Assembly (NCBI GenBank): GCA_002224055.1
Contig: AZLU01000376.1
Location: 1-24,153, forward strand
Length of the DNA: 24,153 nucleotides
Origin: Pezizomycotina sp. ARF18
Taxonomy: Eukaryota; Ascomycota
Direction of reading: 5' to 3'
The notes beneath the pieces are model-generated. The model did no database searches. It was not told where the DNA came from and was given only the letters and a program-made list of their open reading frames with translations. Position numbers and translations under genes: made by a program. Shown here piece by piece: positions 10,086 through 20,843 of this stretch (position 1 is the first letter of the stretch; every line of letters begins with the position of its first letter).

Positions 10086-12222
10086 ATGCCTGGAGCAGAC
10101 GCAAAGTACATCAAGGCCACTAAATGGTACGATTCTCTCCCTTATCGTGTCGCGTTTGTTTGCTTGCTAACCTTAACCTTACGCCAGGCCCCCTGAGTTT
10201 TCCAAGAAGGTGGACATGAAGAAAGTCAACATCGATATCATGAAGCAGTACGTACACTCCCTCTCTATCCCTCTTCCCTCATCTTTCCTTCCCGGAAATC
10301 TAACCAGCTGTGAACTTTTTTTCTCGACTAGATGGATATCGAAACGTGTCTCCGAAATAATACAAACAGACGACGACGTCCTCATCGAGCTGATATTTGG
10401 CCTACTGGAAGGCCACAGGTTTCCCGATCCGAAGAACATACAATGGTCTCTCACTGGGTTCTTGGAGAAGGATACGCCGGGCTTTTGTCAGGAGCTGTGG
10501 AATTTGATGCTGGACGCGCAGAGTAACCCCAGGCGTACCGAAGCAGCTGCTGGAGGCCAAGAAGGAGGAGCTGAAGAAGGAGAAGGTAGGATTTCTTTTT
10601 TCCGTTATTCTGCTTTTTTCTTTCTTTCTTTCTTTCTTTTTTTTTTTTTTTTTTTTTTTTTTAAGAGGTATGTATGAGGAGGGGGTATGTTTGCTAATGT
10701 TTTGTGGATAATCTAGCTGGAGGCAGAACGTATCGCCGAAGAGCAACGAAAAGCGAAAGAGGAAGAAGAAGCCAAGCAGCGCAGCCTCGACGAACTACGC
10801 CAGCGCGAAAAGGAGGAGCGCGAACGCTCGCAACCGCAGCAGCAACAAACACAGCAACAATCTAAAAGAGACGGAAACGATAACAGCAACAACAACGACA
10901 GATCGAAGCACGATAACCGCGGGAAGCGCGGCGGGAGGGATGGAGGAGGTCGACGCTTCGGACGCTCACGCTCGCGATCCCGCTCACCGCCGCCGCGCAG
11001 GAGACGTTCCCGCGATCGTTTCCCCCGCGGCGGTGGCGGTGGCGGCGGTGGTAGGAGGGGCTTTTCTCCGCGCAGGGATCGTGTTTCGGATTCGTACGTT
11101 CCGGCGGGTCGCAGGGATAGAGATCGAGAAAGGGATAGGGACAGGGACAGAGATAGGGATAGGATAGATTCGGCCGCGAGCGCCGTTCGAGGTCGAGGTC
11201 GGCGAGTTGGTCCGGACGCTCCCGCAGCTCTAGCAGATCGAGCGGGTACAGGCGCGGCGCCGCGGCGAATTACAGGCGCGGAGGCACGGCAAGGGAACGC
11301 AGCCCGCCTCCAGCCCGTATGCGCGGAGCCGGCAGTGGTCGTGGGGGTAATGCTGCGAGGAGGAGGAGGAGGAGGTCGCCAAGTAGTTCCTACGACTCCG
11401 CGTCGACGAGCGGGTCGAGCGACGGCTCGGATCGGAGGACGATAGGGGCGGCGGTGGTGGTAGGAGGAGAAAAGGTAGTAAAGAGGAGGATAAAATGGAG
11501 GGTATCGAGAGGAATGTAGATACAAGGATGCGCGAGCGGATGATGATAGTAAAGGGAGGAGGGAACGCAGGAGAGAACGCCGGAGAGGAGGAGGGATAGG
11601 TCGAGGGAGCGCAGTCCGGAGAAAAGGAAGGAGAGGTCGCGGGAGCGTACGCCTGAAAGGAGGAAAGATAGATCCCGCGAACGTAGCCCCGATCGTCGCC
11701 GCGATGATCGTAATCGGGAGCGCGAGCAGGACCGTAACCGAGATCGAGATCGGGAGCGTGATCGCGAAAGGGATAGAGCCGGAGATCGTGATCGTGATCG
11801 CGATCGTGACAGAGAAAGAGACCGCGCGCGCGACAAAGATAACGAACGAGACCGGGACCGAAACCGCGAGCGAACCGTTCACGGGATAAAGCGCCGCGCG
11901 ATCGTTCCAGAGATAAAGCCAGCAAACCCCGCTCGCGCTCCCACTCCCCGCGTACGCCCCGCTCGAAACGCGCTCGCTCGGTTTCAGATACCGAGCGTAG
12001 CCCGCGTAAGAACGGCAAGTCTTCGCATCCTACTGCTGCCAAGCGCGAAGTCGACGGTGACGTAGTCATGGACGACGCGGAAAAGAAGGAGAATAAGGAT
12101 GTTAAGGAGAAGAAACAGATGACGGAGAGCGAGCTCCGCGAGGCGATACTGAGGGATAAGTGAAGAGGATGAGGCAGAGTAGCATGGAGAAGATGGAGAA
12201 GGAGAAGAATAGGAAGGTTTGA
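10086..12222 (+). CDS. PWI-domain, RS-rich splicing factor (SRRM1-like)
   Basis: This is a nuclear pre-mRNA splicing coactivator type: the PWI domain binds nucleic acid and the Arg/Ser-rich tail contacts other splicing factors. Four exons are visible: 10086-10126, 10188-10247, 10332-10585 and 10717 onward. The introns start with GTAC or GTAGG and have CTAAC or CTAAT branch sites. The PWI domain spans about residues 12-110, with QWISKRVSEIIQTDDDVLIE, LTGFLEKDTPGFCQELW and GVPKQLLEAKKEELKKEK. The tail is highly charged, with SRSRSRSPPPRRRR, a Gly run and long Arg-Asp/Arg-Glu dipeptide arrays, ending in TESELREAILRDK. Frame changes lie near 10531, 11163, 11435, 11538, 11590, 11877 and 12161; most are explained by a lost G. 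Without repair of the last, the protein stops at 12163; with one added base it ends VKRMRQSSMEK... at 12222. It diverges from the 8216-9576 gene and converges on USB1. Confidence 0.85.
10613..10662 (+). repeat. (CTTT)n and T26 tract in third SRRM1-like intron
   Basis: A short CTTT microsatellite runs into 26 consecutive T (10637-10662), inside the intron at 10586-10716. It sits upstream of the branch site GCTAAT (10693-10698). Confidence 0.85.
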
Positions 12223-12747
12223 AGTATATTTCTTTCTTTTAATTGTTATTCTGCTTGATATGGGAGAAACAAGCGTTTACATCATCTTGGGAAGGATGGA
12301 AAAAAAAATTTTTTTATTTAAAAACTGAATATCTCCCAATGGGCTGTCTACAACATAAGATACTAGTATTATTCCAATGATCGAGAGCGGCTTGGATAGA
12401 TTTGTCGACACGATGGGTTTGATTATAACTTTGGTTTTTTCAAGGGATAGGTCACTCTTGTTTCTTATATCATTCTTCAGCTTTTGTTTCTCAAAGTTCC
12501 ATGTATACCAGATTTCGATGCATGTTTACATCAATAGTATTCTAGTACCAGGGAAAGGCCATGATTATTATTTTTTTACCAAGTATCCAGATAATATCAA
12601 ATTTCTTATCAGTTACACCTTTGAAAACGTTCCGTATTTCTCAAATATTGAAAACAGAATCTGCAGTACAGCGCTTACGGGGAAGTCCAGGACATCACCA
12701 AGGAAATACCAACTACTTTGAAAAAAAAAAGGGGGGAGGGGGAACTT
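12223..12747. other. Convergent intergenic region
   Basis: This separates the 3' ends of the SRRM1-like and USB1 genes. It contains an A8T7 run near 12301 and the A/G junction tract at 12721-12742. No gene or clear terminator was recognised; a 114-codon open frame at 12377-12721 has no recognisable motif. Confidence 0.5.
12721..12742. repeat. Poly(A)-poly(G) junction tract
   Basis: Ten A are followed by G6-A-G5. It begins six bases beyond the USB1 stop codon, so the USB1 transcript would contain a C-rich then U-rich tract just after the coding region. A similar A15G13 junction occurs at 17597-17624. Confidence 0.85.
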
Positions 12748-14040
12748 TTATGATCGATCCACGACCAACTTGATAACATTGACCACATTCCCAATCTTCG
12801 CCTTCACCGTATCAACATCCACGGCCAACTCCTCCCGTATCCTCGCCATATAACCACCCTCCGCCGTCGCCTGTATATCACTCTGTAACTCTGCCGGAGG
12901 TTCGCGGAGCGACCACCTATAGAAACGTGAAACCCCTCGTCTGCTATTGTACCTTCGGCGGGCATAGTATCCTTCGCTTCGTTCTCTTCCTCAGTTGGAG
13001 TAGATATACTGAGAAGTTGGTTGTTTGCGATTGTCGGTGTTGATGCGCCTGGTTGTGATTGTGGTTGGTTATGTAAAGACCAGGCTGCCCGAATGCTTCT
13101 GCGGTCTCGTTACAGCACCGTAGTAGGTTGGAGAGGTACGGCGACGGTGCCTTGGAGTTCGAGGTGGCGTTGCGGAAGTAGAGAAAAGTTGTGCGCTCGA
13201 GGTCGATGATCGTCTAGCAAAGGCTTTGAGGATTAGGAACCACCTCGTCCTGTCGAGGTTTGGTACCCAAATTAGGGACGTGAAACATATGGAGAAGCTA
13301 AAAATTTATCAGAAGTCTTGAATTTTAATATTGATTTATTTGCAATAAGTATTATACGGGGGGTAAAAATAAAGAGCTTCAAGGAGAAATACGCACGTTC
13401 TGATATTAATGCCCTCAATCTTTTCTTCCAATAATTTCATAAAGTCGCTCCTCTGTTCGGTCCTCAAGATGATAGGCCTTGATAGGCTCAGATGCAGCGG
13501 CATCTGCACGTTCAGGTCGCTGACCAGGAAAGAATGCAGCTTAAACGCCTCATCATTGATATCGCCCCTCGGCGAATCCAAGTTGTTCTGGTGGTTGTAT
13601 CGCTTAACGGGGCCGTCGCTCAGCGCCGTTACTAGCGAGTTCACGATATCGAACTCAGTACGAGAGAGATGCCCTCTATGGAAGTCAGTCTTCGAGCCAA
13701 GAGATCGGGTGTGACGGTTTTATGTAACCGCCAAGTGATACGATACCGAAAAAAAAATTTTTTTCGAGCGAGCTCATGAGGGAATCTTACACTCAAGGAA
13801 TAAATGAGTCGGCCAGTTCCCCTGCACGTGCGGCGTAGACCTGACACGTCCACCGTGAACGGAAGGGTCATCACGTCCCGAAATCCGAGGCGCGACGGTG
13901 TACAGGTTGTGAAACTCGGTGGGCAGCGGTGGGAGATCAGCGGCCGCAGCCGTTGAGCTGGACCCTGATGTCTTCTTCGCTGGGACAGCAGGAGAGACGT
14001 CATCTTCGTCGCTCGAATCGGAGTATTCAACCAGCGGCAT
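12748..14040 (-). CDS. USB1: U6 snRNA 3'-end exonuclease USB1/Mpn1
   Basis: USB1 is a 2H-phosphodiesterase that trims the 3' end of U6 snRNA and leaves a protected terminus. Exons on the minus strand are 14040-13791, 13673-13397 and 13297-12748, and both introns join in frame: the first creates a Trp codon (T|GG) and the second a Thr codon (AC|C). The N-terminus MPLVEYSDSSDEDD and the block DDPSVHGGRVRSTPHVQGNW are typical. Both catalytic HxS motifs are present, as HLS within MPLHLSLSRPIILRTEQR (codons at 13486-13494) and HVS within ADEGFHVSIG (codons at 12921-12929). WVPNLDRTRWFLIL and AEAFGQPGLY also match the family. Exon 3 shifts frame near 13195-13225, 13070 and 12915; at the last, one added base turns the reading into the expected Gly-Trp. 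The start was chosen at the family-like MPLVEY rather than an upstream in-frame ATG at 14124. Intact catalytic motifs argue for a working gene. Confidence 0.9.
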
Positions 14041-15670
14041 GATTTCGATTCGCCAGATTTTTGTCTGAAGGAAACCGTGAAAAAAAGAGATAAATGATGC
14101 CTTAAGTGGGCCCTTGAAGATCACTGGTCAGAATGCGTTGAATTGGAATAACTTTTTTTTTTTTTTCTTCTTGTGAGATCTGCAGAAGAAAGTAGGACGA
14201 TAAAAAGCTTCCTCTTTGATATCATGCAAGCACGGCAAGGGTCTCCCGCTCGCTTGCCACGCATGAGATCATCGACCCCATCAACAAGGCAACGGAAAAA
14301 CAAAAAAGAAAGAAAATGGAAAATCAAAAATAAAGGGCTGGTAAATTATTCCTGGTCACTCTTGCGTCCTTCGGCCACGAAGGTAGGGAAAAAAGAAAAA
14401 GTCGTATTGCAATATATCCTTTCCATTTGATCTACTATGATCGTTCTTTATATATCAAGCGTTAAAAAAGAATGAATAATGAATAAATGAATAAATGAAG
14501 GAAAGAAAGAAAGAAAGAAAAGCAAAAGAGAAATTCATTTTACGCGCCGTAGGTGGGGCTTCAAAGATATTTAACACCAACCTCAAAAGAAAGATTGACC
14601 AAGGAACTTGTCCTTTGATGAAAGTTCGCAGTAAAATGGGAACGCGGTAAGGACGTGTAGACTGCTATGATATTCACTGTTTAGCACCACCACTCCATGG
14701 CTTTTTTTGTCTGGAAAAAATCGACGTAGGGATCTACCACCCACTAGCAGATCCGCGTAAGCTGCCCTCCTCTTATAATTTATCCCCTTTGTTATCCCAT
14801 TTCCATGTTACTACCGTATTCCCATCCTATTGCGCCAGCTATCCTTCGGATCTGTCTCTGGCGTAGAGATCGAGTCTCCCTTTTCCCCCCTCTTCTTCTT
14901 TACATACCACTAATTTCACAGGATGGTTGTTTCTATTTTTATTGGTGCGGATTGGGAAATTTCGGTGAACTGGACCGGACCTGCCCTGAGGCTCTCGTTT
15001 ACCGCAATTGTTCGCTAATATTTCGAGCTTCCTTGTCTTAGCATTGACGTAACCCTGTGATCACCACCGATTCGAAAGGAAAACAATCCAGTGCGGTTGT
15101 TGAACGAAAACAGGCGCAAAACACCTGCCTCGTCGAGGGGAAATAAAAGGCAATAAAAGGAAGACAAATCGCTGAAAAGCAGTTCCGAATTATTAGACCA
15201 TATCTAGAACTAAAAAATATCTTCAAATTAGCGGACGAAAGCCGACAAAGCTGCATAGAAACGTTTTTCACGGCACTGAGAATAAAAAGACGCACAGATA
15301 TATCTTTTTGCACGTTCTGGACCCTGTCCCCTTTTTGCTTGCTCCGCCTGGGTTTCCCCGCCGCCTCAGAGAAAATAAGTATCCACTTTTCCCACAAAAA
15401 AAGAGAGGGTATTTAGGGAATGGGCTGCTCGTGCACAATCCGTTGGCTTCCCTGCTTCCGCACTCCCTGCCGCTGCGGGACACCATCATCAGGAAGAGTT
15501 ATGAAGAAAGACAAAAAAAAAAAAAAATGGAAAGAAAAAAGGAAAGAAAGGCTCGGGGGGTTGAAAAAGGGAGGGCGAAGGATTTAATGGACGGAAGATC
15601 TCGAACTCACCGCCCAAAAAAAAAAAAAAAAAGAAAAAAAAAAAAATCCTGATTATTTCCCACCCCCCTC
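14041..15670. other. Intergenic region with simple repeats
   Basis: No gene could be supported. It holds a GAAA microsatellite (about 14502-14520), many A- and T-rich runs, and A17-G-A13 at 15616-15646. Several open frames of 70-120 codons exist on both strands (for example minus 15038-15397) but lack recognisable motifs or convincing splice sites. Confidence 0.45.
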
Positions 15671-15879
15671 CTACGCTCGAAATACTTCTTCGATCCAGAT
15701 CTTTTCCCACACTCTGGTAGACTTTGGTTGGTTAAAAGCTTCGCCCTTTAGCTCGTCTTTCTGCAGGGTTAGGAAGAAGTTGCCGAACCGTTCGCAGCGT
15801 CGTGATATTATTGTCTTAGAGGGCTGATGGCTAATGGTGGGGTCGAAAGCTGTTTCTTGAGCAGGTGACCCATCTTTCT
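15671..15879 (-). CDS. Putative terminal exon, unknown product
   Basis: On the minus strand a frame runs from a likely splice acceptor (pyrimidines then TTAG, ending at 15880) to a TAG stop at 15671-15673. It encodes about 69 residues that read like ordinary protein, including RRCERFGNFFLTLQKDELKG and STRVWEKIWIEEVFRA. There is no internal ATG start, so it would be the last exon of a gene whose upstream exons lie between here and about 16.7 kb; I could not fix them. The family is unknown. The other two frames contain stops. Confidence 0.4.
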
Positions 15880-16895
15880 CTAAGGGGAAGAGTAAGGGTA
15901 ACCAAATAAAAAGGAACTCGGCAGCCCTCCAGCAGGGAAAAAAGTGAAGAGCGCTTCCCAGTATTTTTCTCCCTACAAATCAATAAATATTAAAAAATAA
16001 ATAATTATAAACCATAAACGATCTCACAAGGTCTCGGTTTCTTGCACATAAAAAGCAGCAATACTTGAGTACAGTAATACTAATTAATTTATTCCGGAGG
16101 TAAGCAGGAGTAGTAATATTATTAGTAAATTGTAGTAATAGCTTTTTTTTTTTTTTTTTTTTTTTTTGGTCCCCTTTCTTTTTCGTCTTTCTTCCTTCCT
16201 CCAACAAACTTCCCTCCACACCTGAAAAACTCACAGGGAGGAATAAAAATTACAATAAAGTAACGAATCGTATTACTGTTATTATTAGTAGTAGGACCCT
16301 TGTCTCTTCTCCTCCTTTCTCATTCTCTTCCTTGATATCGTCCAGTCTAGTCGTTCGTTTCTTTGCGTATTGCTCGTTTAAAGCGGCGTTGACGAGAAAG
16401 TCGGATAGTTCAGAGCTCACTCCAAAGCCAGATATTAACGTTGTTGCTTCACCGTTGTTGCTTCACCGTCTAGACTTCTTCCGTACACTTCCTCGTTCAG
16501 TTCCCTGTCCATCCATTACTCTAGAACCTTCGGAACCAGAATCACCTGAAACAATAAGACGCCGAAAAAGAAAACTTAAAGAGAACAGAACAGGCAGGAA
16601 ATATATATATATATATATTTTAAAAAAAAAAAAAGAAAAAAAAGCGCACATTTCTCGTCAACTTCGTAGGGATTCCTCAGAAAGCAGACGCACTATCGAC
16701 GAATTATTTAGCCAATCTTATATTGAGCGATCATGTCAGTCGCAACAGCAACCTTAAAGGATGACGATACTTGGGTTCGTAGAGCTCTTCTTCTTCTCTC
16801 TCTTGGCATCCGTCCCAAGCTCCTTTTGGGCTGAGCTAACCCCAAAGCAATCAGGCAAGGGAATATCTCCTCGACCCTTTGAACCCCGTCGAAGC
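15880..16895. other. Upstream region of the Pal1-family gene
   Basis: It contains T25 at 16143-16167, a 14-base tandem duplication (16440-16467), a short AT microsatellite near 16604 and a plus-strand ATG at 16733 that opens only about 33 codons. It may contain the Pal1 promoter, the true N-terminal exon, and upstream exons of the minus-strand exon at 15671-15879. Confidence 0.4.
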
Positions 16896-18199
16896 ATGGC
16901 AGACAGCTCAGGTCGGCGGACAATACAGCAACACAATCCCTACTCAGCATCAGCAGAGGACCGGCTTAGCCTAGGCCGTTCCAAATCTCAAAAAGCTCCC
17001 AACGAAAATATCAAGCAAGGATTTTTGGGCCGTTCGAAATCTCAACATGTCCCTAATGCCAGCGCCATCCTCTCCCTCCTCCTGGTCCCCCTCACCCTGC
17101 TTCCCGCGAAAACAACAAGCCAAACCGTCCTCCGCAGCGTCAGCCAATTATAAGGCGCCACTCTTCCGGGAGAGCCTGGAATATAGCACCAAGCCGGCCC
17201 CTTCCGAGACACGTCAACAATGGACCGTCTCGTCCCCGCCAAATTCCGCGTTCCGGCCGTGTTCCTGCCGATCTGATCGATAATTTGGATACTTCCGTTT
17301 TCGGCGGCGGCCCTACATCACGAAGGGCCCTTCGATGCCACGCTTGCGGCTAGGAACAGGACGCCATGGAGGTCGCCAGTTGAAGCCACCAAATACGGAA
17401 ACGCGTTAGCGCTTCAGGCAACGTCCAGGGCTGATATCGACAACAGTTTGAACATGGGTCGCCCGCTTGACGGGGTTGCGCTGTTCCCCCAGGAGCCGTG
17501 GCCCGGGAGGGCAGGTAATGCCAGATTATGAAGTAAACTTTGTCCACTCGAATACGATATTGGTTCATAATATGCTTTGGTCCACTATATTACTTTAAAA
17601 AAAAAAAAAAAGGGGGGGGGGGGGCTTGTCCTTTATTTAATTATTTTATTTCATCTCATTTTATATTTTCATTATATTTGTTTACCAAGAAGTTCTCGCT
17701 AACGTTCAATGTTATTTTTATAGAATACGATCTCAACGTAAGGATGGAAATTATCGCCGATGGGAGGGCCTGGTAGGTGTTGTCAGTATTCGTCTTGATC
17801 CTCTATTTTTATATCACATTCCAATCATTGCTATATCCTTGTTCTGGATTAATCTCAGCAAATTGAGGGTAGTTATCGATTGATGAAGGGATCTATCACG
17901 CTAACACTTTTCCTGACGATAGGAATACGGGACGAAGATTTGAAAGGCAAGGGCATTGTCGGATACGACGGAGATCTCGCGAGAAGCAGATGAAAGCAGC
18001 CGAAAAGGCGCACAAACGTGGCAAGAGCCTCCAGCCGCCCAAGGATACTTACGAAATGCAAAGCAGGAGCAGCAGTGATAGGCCGAAGTCGTCCTCTGCC
18101 GACAACGGACCTGGATTGAGCACTGGATTGCGACGTGGAGGTAGCACCGCTGGTCGTCTTGAAGGCGTTGGCGCAAGGATCAAGCGTCGTTCTCTTTGA
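16896..18199 (+). CDS. Pal1-family cell morphology protein
   Basis: Pal1 proteins are fungal cortical proteins needed for cylindrical cell shape, found at endocytic sites and growing tips. Exons are about 16896-17514, 17724-17772 and 17923-18199; the introns have GCTAAC branch sites. Diagnostic segments appear in order: LIDNLDTSVFGGG, HHEGPFDATLAARNR, GRPLDGVALFP, then DGNYRRWEGL joined across intron 2 to EYGTK, DLKGKGIVGYDGDL and the basic tail EKQMKAAEKAHKRGKS ... GVGARIKRRSL. The N-terminal part has two copies of LGRSKSQ. Frame changes fall near 17050, 17311, 17488, 17740, 17937 and 17975. At 17311 two lost C, at 17488 one lost C, and at 17937 and 17975 one lost G each would restore the family reading. 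The start is uncertain: ATG at 16896 is in frame with the repeats, but ATG at 16733 plus an intron ending after GCTAACCCCAAAG (about 16849) is possible and would read YLLDPLNP. Confidence 0.85.
17597..17624 (+). repeat. A15G13 tract in Pal1 intron 1
   Basis: Fifteen A are followed directly by thirteen G in the 209-base intron 17515-17723. The exact length of such a run is unreliable in any assembly. Confidence 0.9.
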
Positions 18200-20843
18200 G
18201 GAAGTCGAAGGCGGGCGGGAATACGGATGCTTAATTTTTAACCGGGGAAATCCATCGGAATGATTGCGCCATCCGTCAATTACAACCTCGCGCTCCGTTT
18301 GTTTTCCTTTCTAATTTTTTAATACCCTTTTTTACATCGAAGGTTTTTACTTTATATTATTCTTCCTTTCCTTTTTTCATTTTTTTCCTCCCCGATCCAG
18401 CAACATTATCTTTCTCGCATCCATTCTAATGTCTCCTCCACTTTCTATGGAGATAAACATGCTCTTTTATTTTATGACTATAAACTCCATCATGGTTTCC
18501 ACGGTTTCCTCAATTGCACTCTTCCCCTCTTTTGATTGTGTAACATACTGCTTGTCCCCCTTTTATTTTTCCTTCTTTTCCTTCTTTCTTTTTTTCTTCG
18601 GAGAATTTCTATCTCTTTTTTTTTTTCTTTTTAGTGTTTCGGCTGCCTCGGGAGGAGGATCTACACGAGGCAACTTCTCCGTCGTTTAAATTTCTTATCT
18701 ATTCTGGGCTGAAGCTAGGAGGAGCCGTTCAGCCATGATGGTTGATTGGGCCCTCAACCATTCCTCTTGGCTCTTCCTCCCCCTTCCTTATAAACCAAGT
18801 TTCTATATTTTTCTATGCATGCTATTCTTTTTATTTTTAACGCTTTCTGGGTTTAGTTCAATGGGTGGCACACTCAAAGGTCTTTTATTTTTATAAATGG
18901 GAACTATCAGGGATATGGAATCCGTTCCTCATGCAATCAAATATTACTTGTATCTTACTAACTCTCTTCATACACTAATTTCCCTTCATCTATGTTTCAT
19001 TTTATATTTCCTTTTGCTTTCACTTTAGGGTCTCCTGACCTTGTGTAAAATCCTCATTTTCTTCCCGTCTGTTGAACCTTTTCTCTATTTATCCGGGTTT
19101 GAGATTGTTGCATTTCATTAGCTATATACAGAGCGCCGCAAGGATCAAAGTATCTATATATATATATATATAACTAGATATTATTCGAGCTGTTGAATCA
19201 GCTATATATACATTAGTCTAACATTAGTTTTATTTTCCATTCTTTCATGTCTATTTGTTACAATGCGACTACCGCCTTACCTGTGCGAAGTCGGGATGGC
19301 CAGTTGAGTAGTATCATCTGTTTACAACCGGGGATAAAGACGTGCATCATAGTAACATCCGAGGGTTTTATCTGGCGCTTGAGCAAGTGATCGGTTCTGT
19401 ACGTCCGCGACTAATATAATTTGAGAGGAATTCCCTTTTTTTCGATATTTCCCTTGCATCCCAAGTACTTGTTTAGATCCGATTAAATTCGCCATGGAGC
19501 AGTTGTAATATTAAGAGCACATATTAATAGACGATCATATTAATATCGTCATTATTTAGTAAATAGAACATACGTGATTGAGATCTATCTTAATGATTAC
19601 TAGTCCTTATCTACTAGTATTATTATGTCGTCTTACTAGTATTATTATTAATTCTTTTTTTTTCCCTTTTTTTTTTTTTTTTTTTTGAAAATTTCTCAAT
19701 CACTCTATTTAATTGTTATTTATTTTTGATATTTTTATTTTATTTTTTATTTATTTTTTTTTATTTCTCTCTCTTTTTTTTAGCTCGGCTTCTGACTTCT
19801 ATTTCCCCTTCTCTGCTTCCTTCCTTCTTCTTCCTTCTGCCCACTCTGCCCCACTGGTTCCATTCCCCTTCTTCCCTTTTATCATCCCATATATAACCTC
19901 CAACAAAGCTTCCTTCAAAGAAATGACAAAACAGTATAATCATTCGGCCTTTTTTCACGCTTAGCGCAATGCGTATTCCTCGATTCCAAGTTCATATTAG
20001 CTTCTGTAGTTTTCCTTTTTTTTTCTATGCCATTTCCGAGATATGCGGTTGGTTTCTGTTAGAGGCTTGCCGCTGCTGCAAGCCACTCAGCAATAATGGC
20101 TGCACATTTGGATCAATCCGCTTAAAGCCTTCCTTGCCGGTTGGATACGATACGTCGAAAACTTACCGTCATAAACGACTCTCGTTTGCCAGTCGATCAA
20201 TAGTCACGGCTTATCAGCAGGTAAAATACTTTCGTTCTCCTTCTCCACTCGAAAGTCACAGGAAGGAAAAGAAGGCTTCTCTTTCCAATTTTATGAAAAT
20301 GGGCCTAGCTTCGTCGCTTGCTTCTGTGAATCCTCCTTTGCGAAACGCACACGAAAAAAAAGGTCGCTTTTGAAAAGCATTGGACCAAAAGGTAAAAGGA
20401 GTGTCGGTCCTTGCTATATTTTTTTTTTTTTCCAAACTTTCCTCCTCTTTCTCATAATATTATTTCCATTCATTTAAACCCCGCATCCACGTTCTCCTTT
20501 TTTTTTTCCTTCCCTCTCTTTCTTGTTTCCTCTGAGGGAAAAATAAACACTTATAGGGCTTTGCTCTCTTCTGCATTATCATAACATCGATCCTCAATAA
20601 GAAAATTTTAAACACAAATTCAGCTTCTCTTTTGTTCAGCGGAAAGTTACTGTCTCAGCAATGATATCTCCTCTTTACCCCGGCTGGTTCGTACATGATG
20701 CATCGACGTCGTAATCAACGAATGAAGAAAAGTTTTCCATGTTACAAGAGGACAAAGCCGAGCGTTTCGGAAAGAGGAAAGACGGGCGAGGGGAGTGACT
20801 CTGCTTTTGCTTCCGGACGAATCATTCTTTTTCTAGCTGCAGG
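18200..20843. other. T-rich intergenic region
   Basis: No gene could be supported. The region has many poly(T) and pyrimidine runs (for example T20 at 19667-19686), a (TA)9 microsatellite at 19155-19172 and a repeated TACTAGTATTATTAT near 19613 and 19636. A 134-codon plus-strand frame at 19969-20373 has no recognisable motif. On its minus strand a good donor-like GTAAGT occurs near 20160-20165 but no full exon could be built. Confidence 0.45.
19155..19172. repeat. (TA)9 microsatellite
   Basis: Nine TA units in AT-rich intergenic DNA. Confidence 0.85.

Noticed and set aside
10210-10677. 155-codon frame taken as a complete gene
   Set aside because: It is exon 3 of the SRRM1-like gene read through an intron on each side, ending in poly(T)-encoded Phe.
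10713-12069. Long minus-strand open frames (389 and 279 codons) opposite the SRRM1-like gene
   Set aside because: They are antisense shadows of the RS/RD repeat tail; their proteins are low-complexity Ser/Pro/Leu strings, and the plus strand has the PWI domain and introns.
15038-15652. Overlapping 119- and 114-codon frames on opposite strands
   Set aside because: Neither has a recognisable motif; the plus one ends in poly(A)-encoded Lys and the minus one has an unusual Cys/Phe-rich composition.
18840-18880. TTTAGTTCAATGGGTGG as a tRNA A box
   Set aside because: No B box or foldable arms follow at the right distance.
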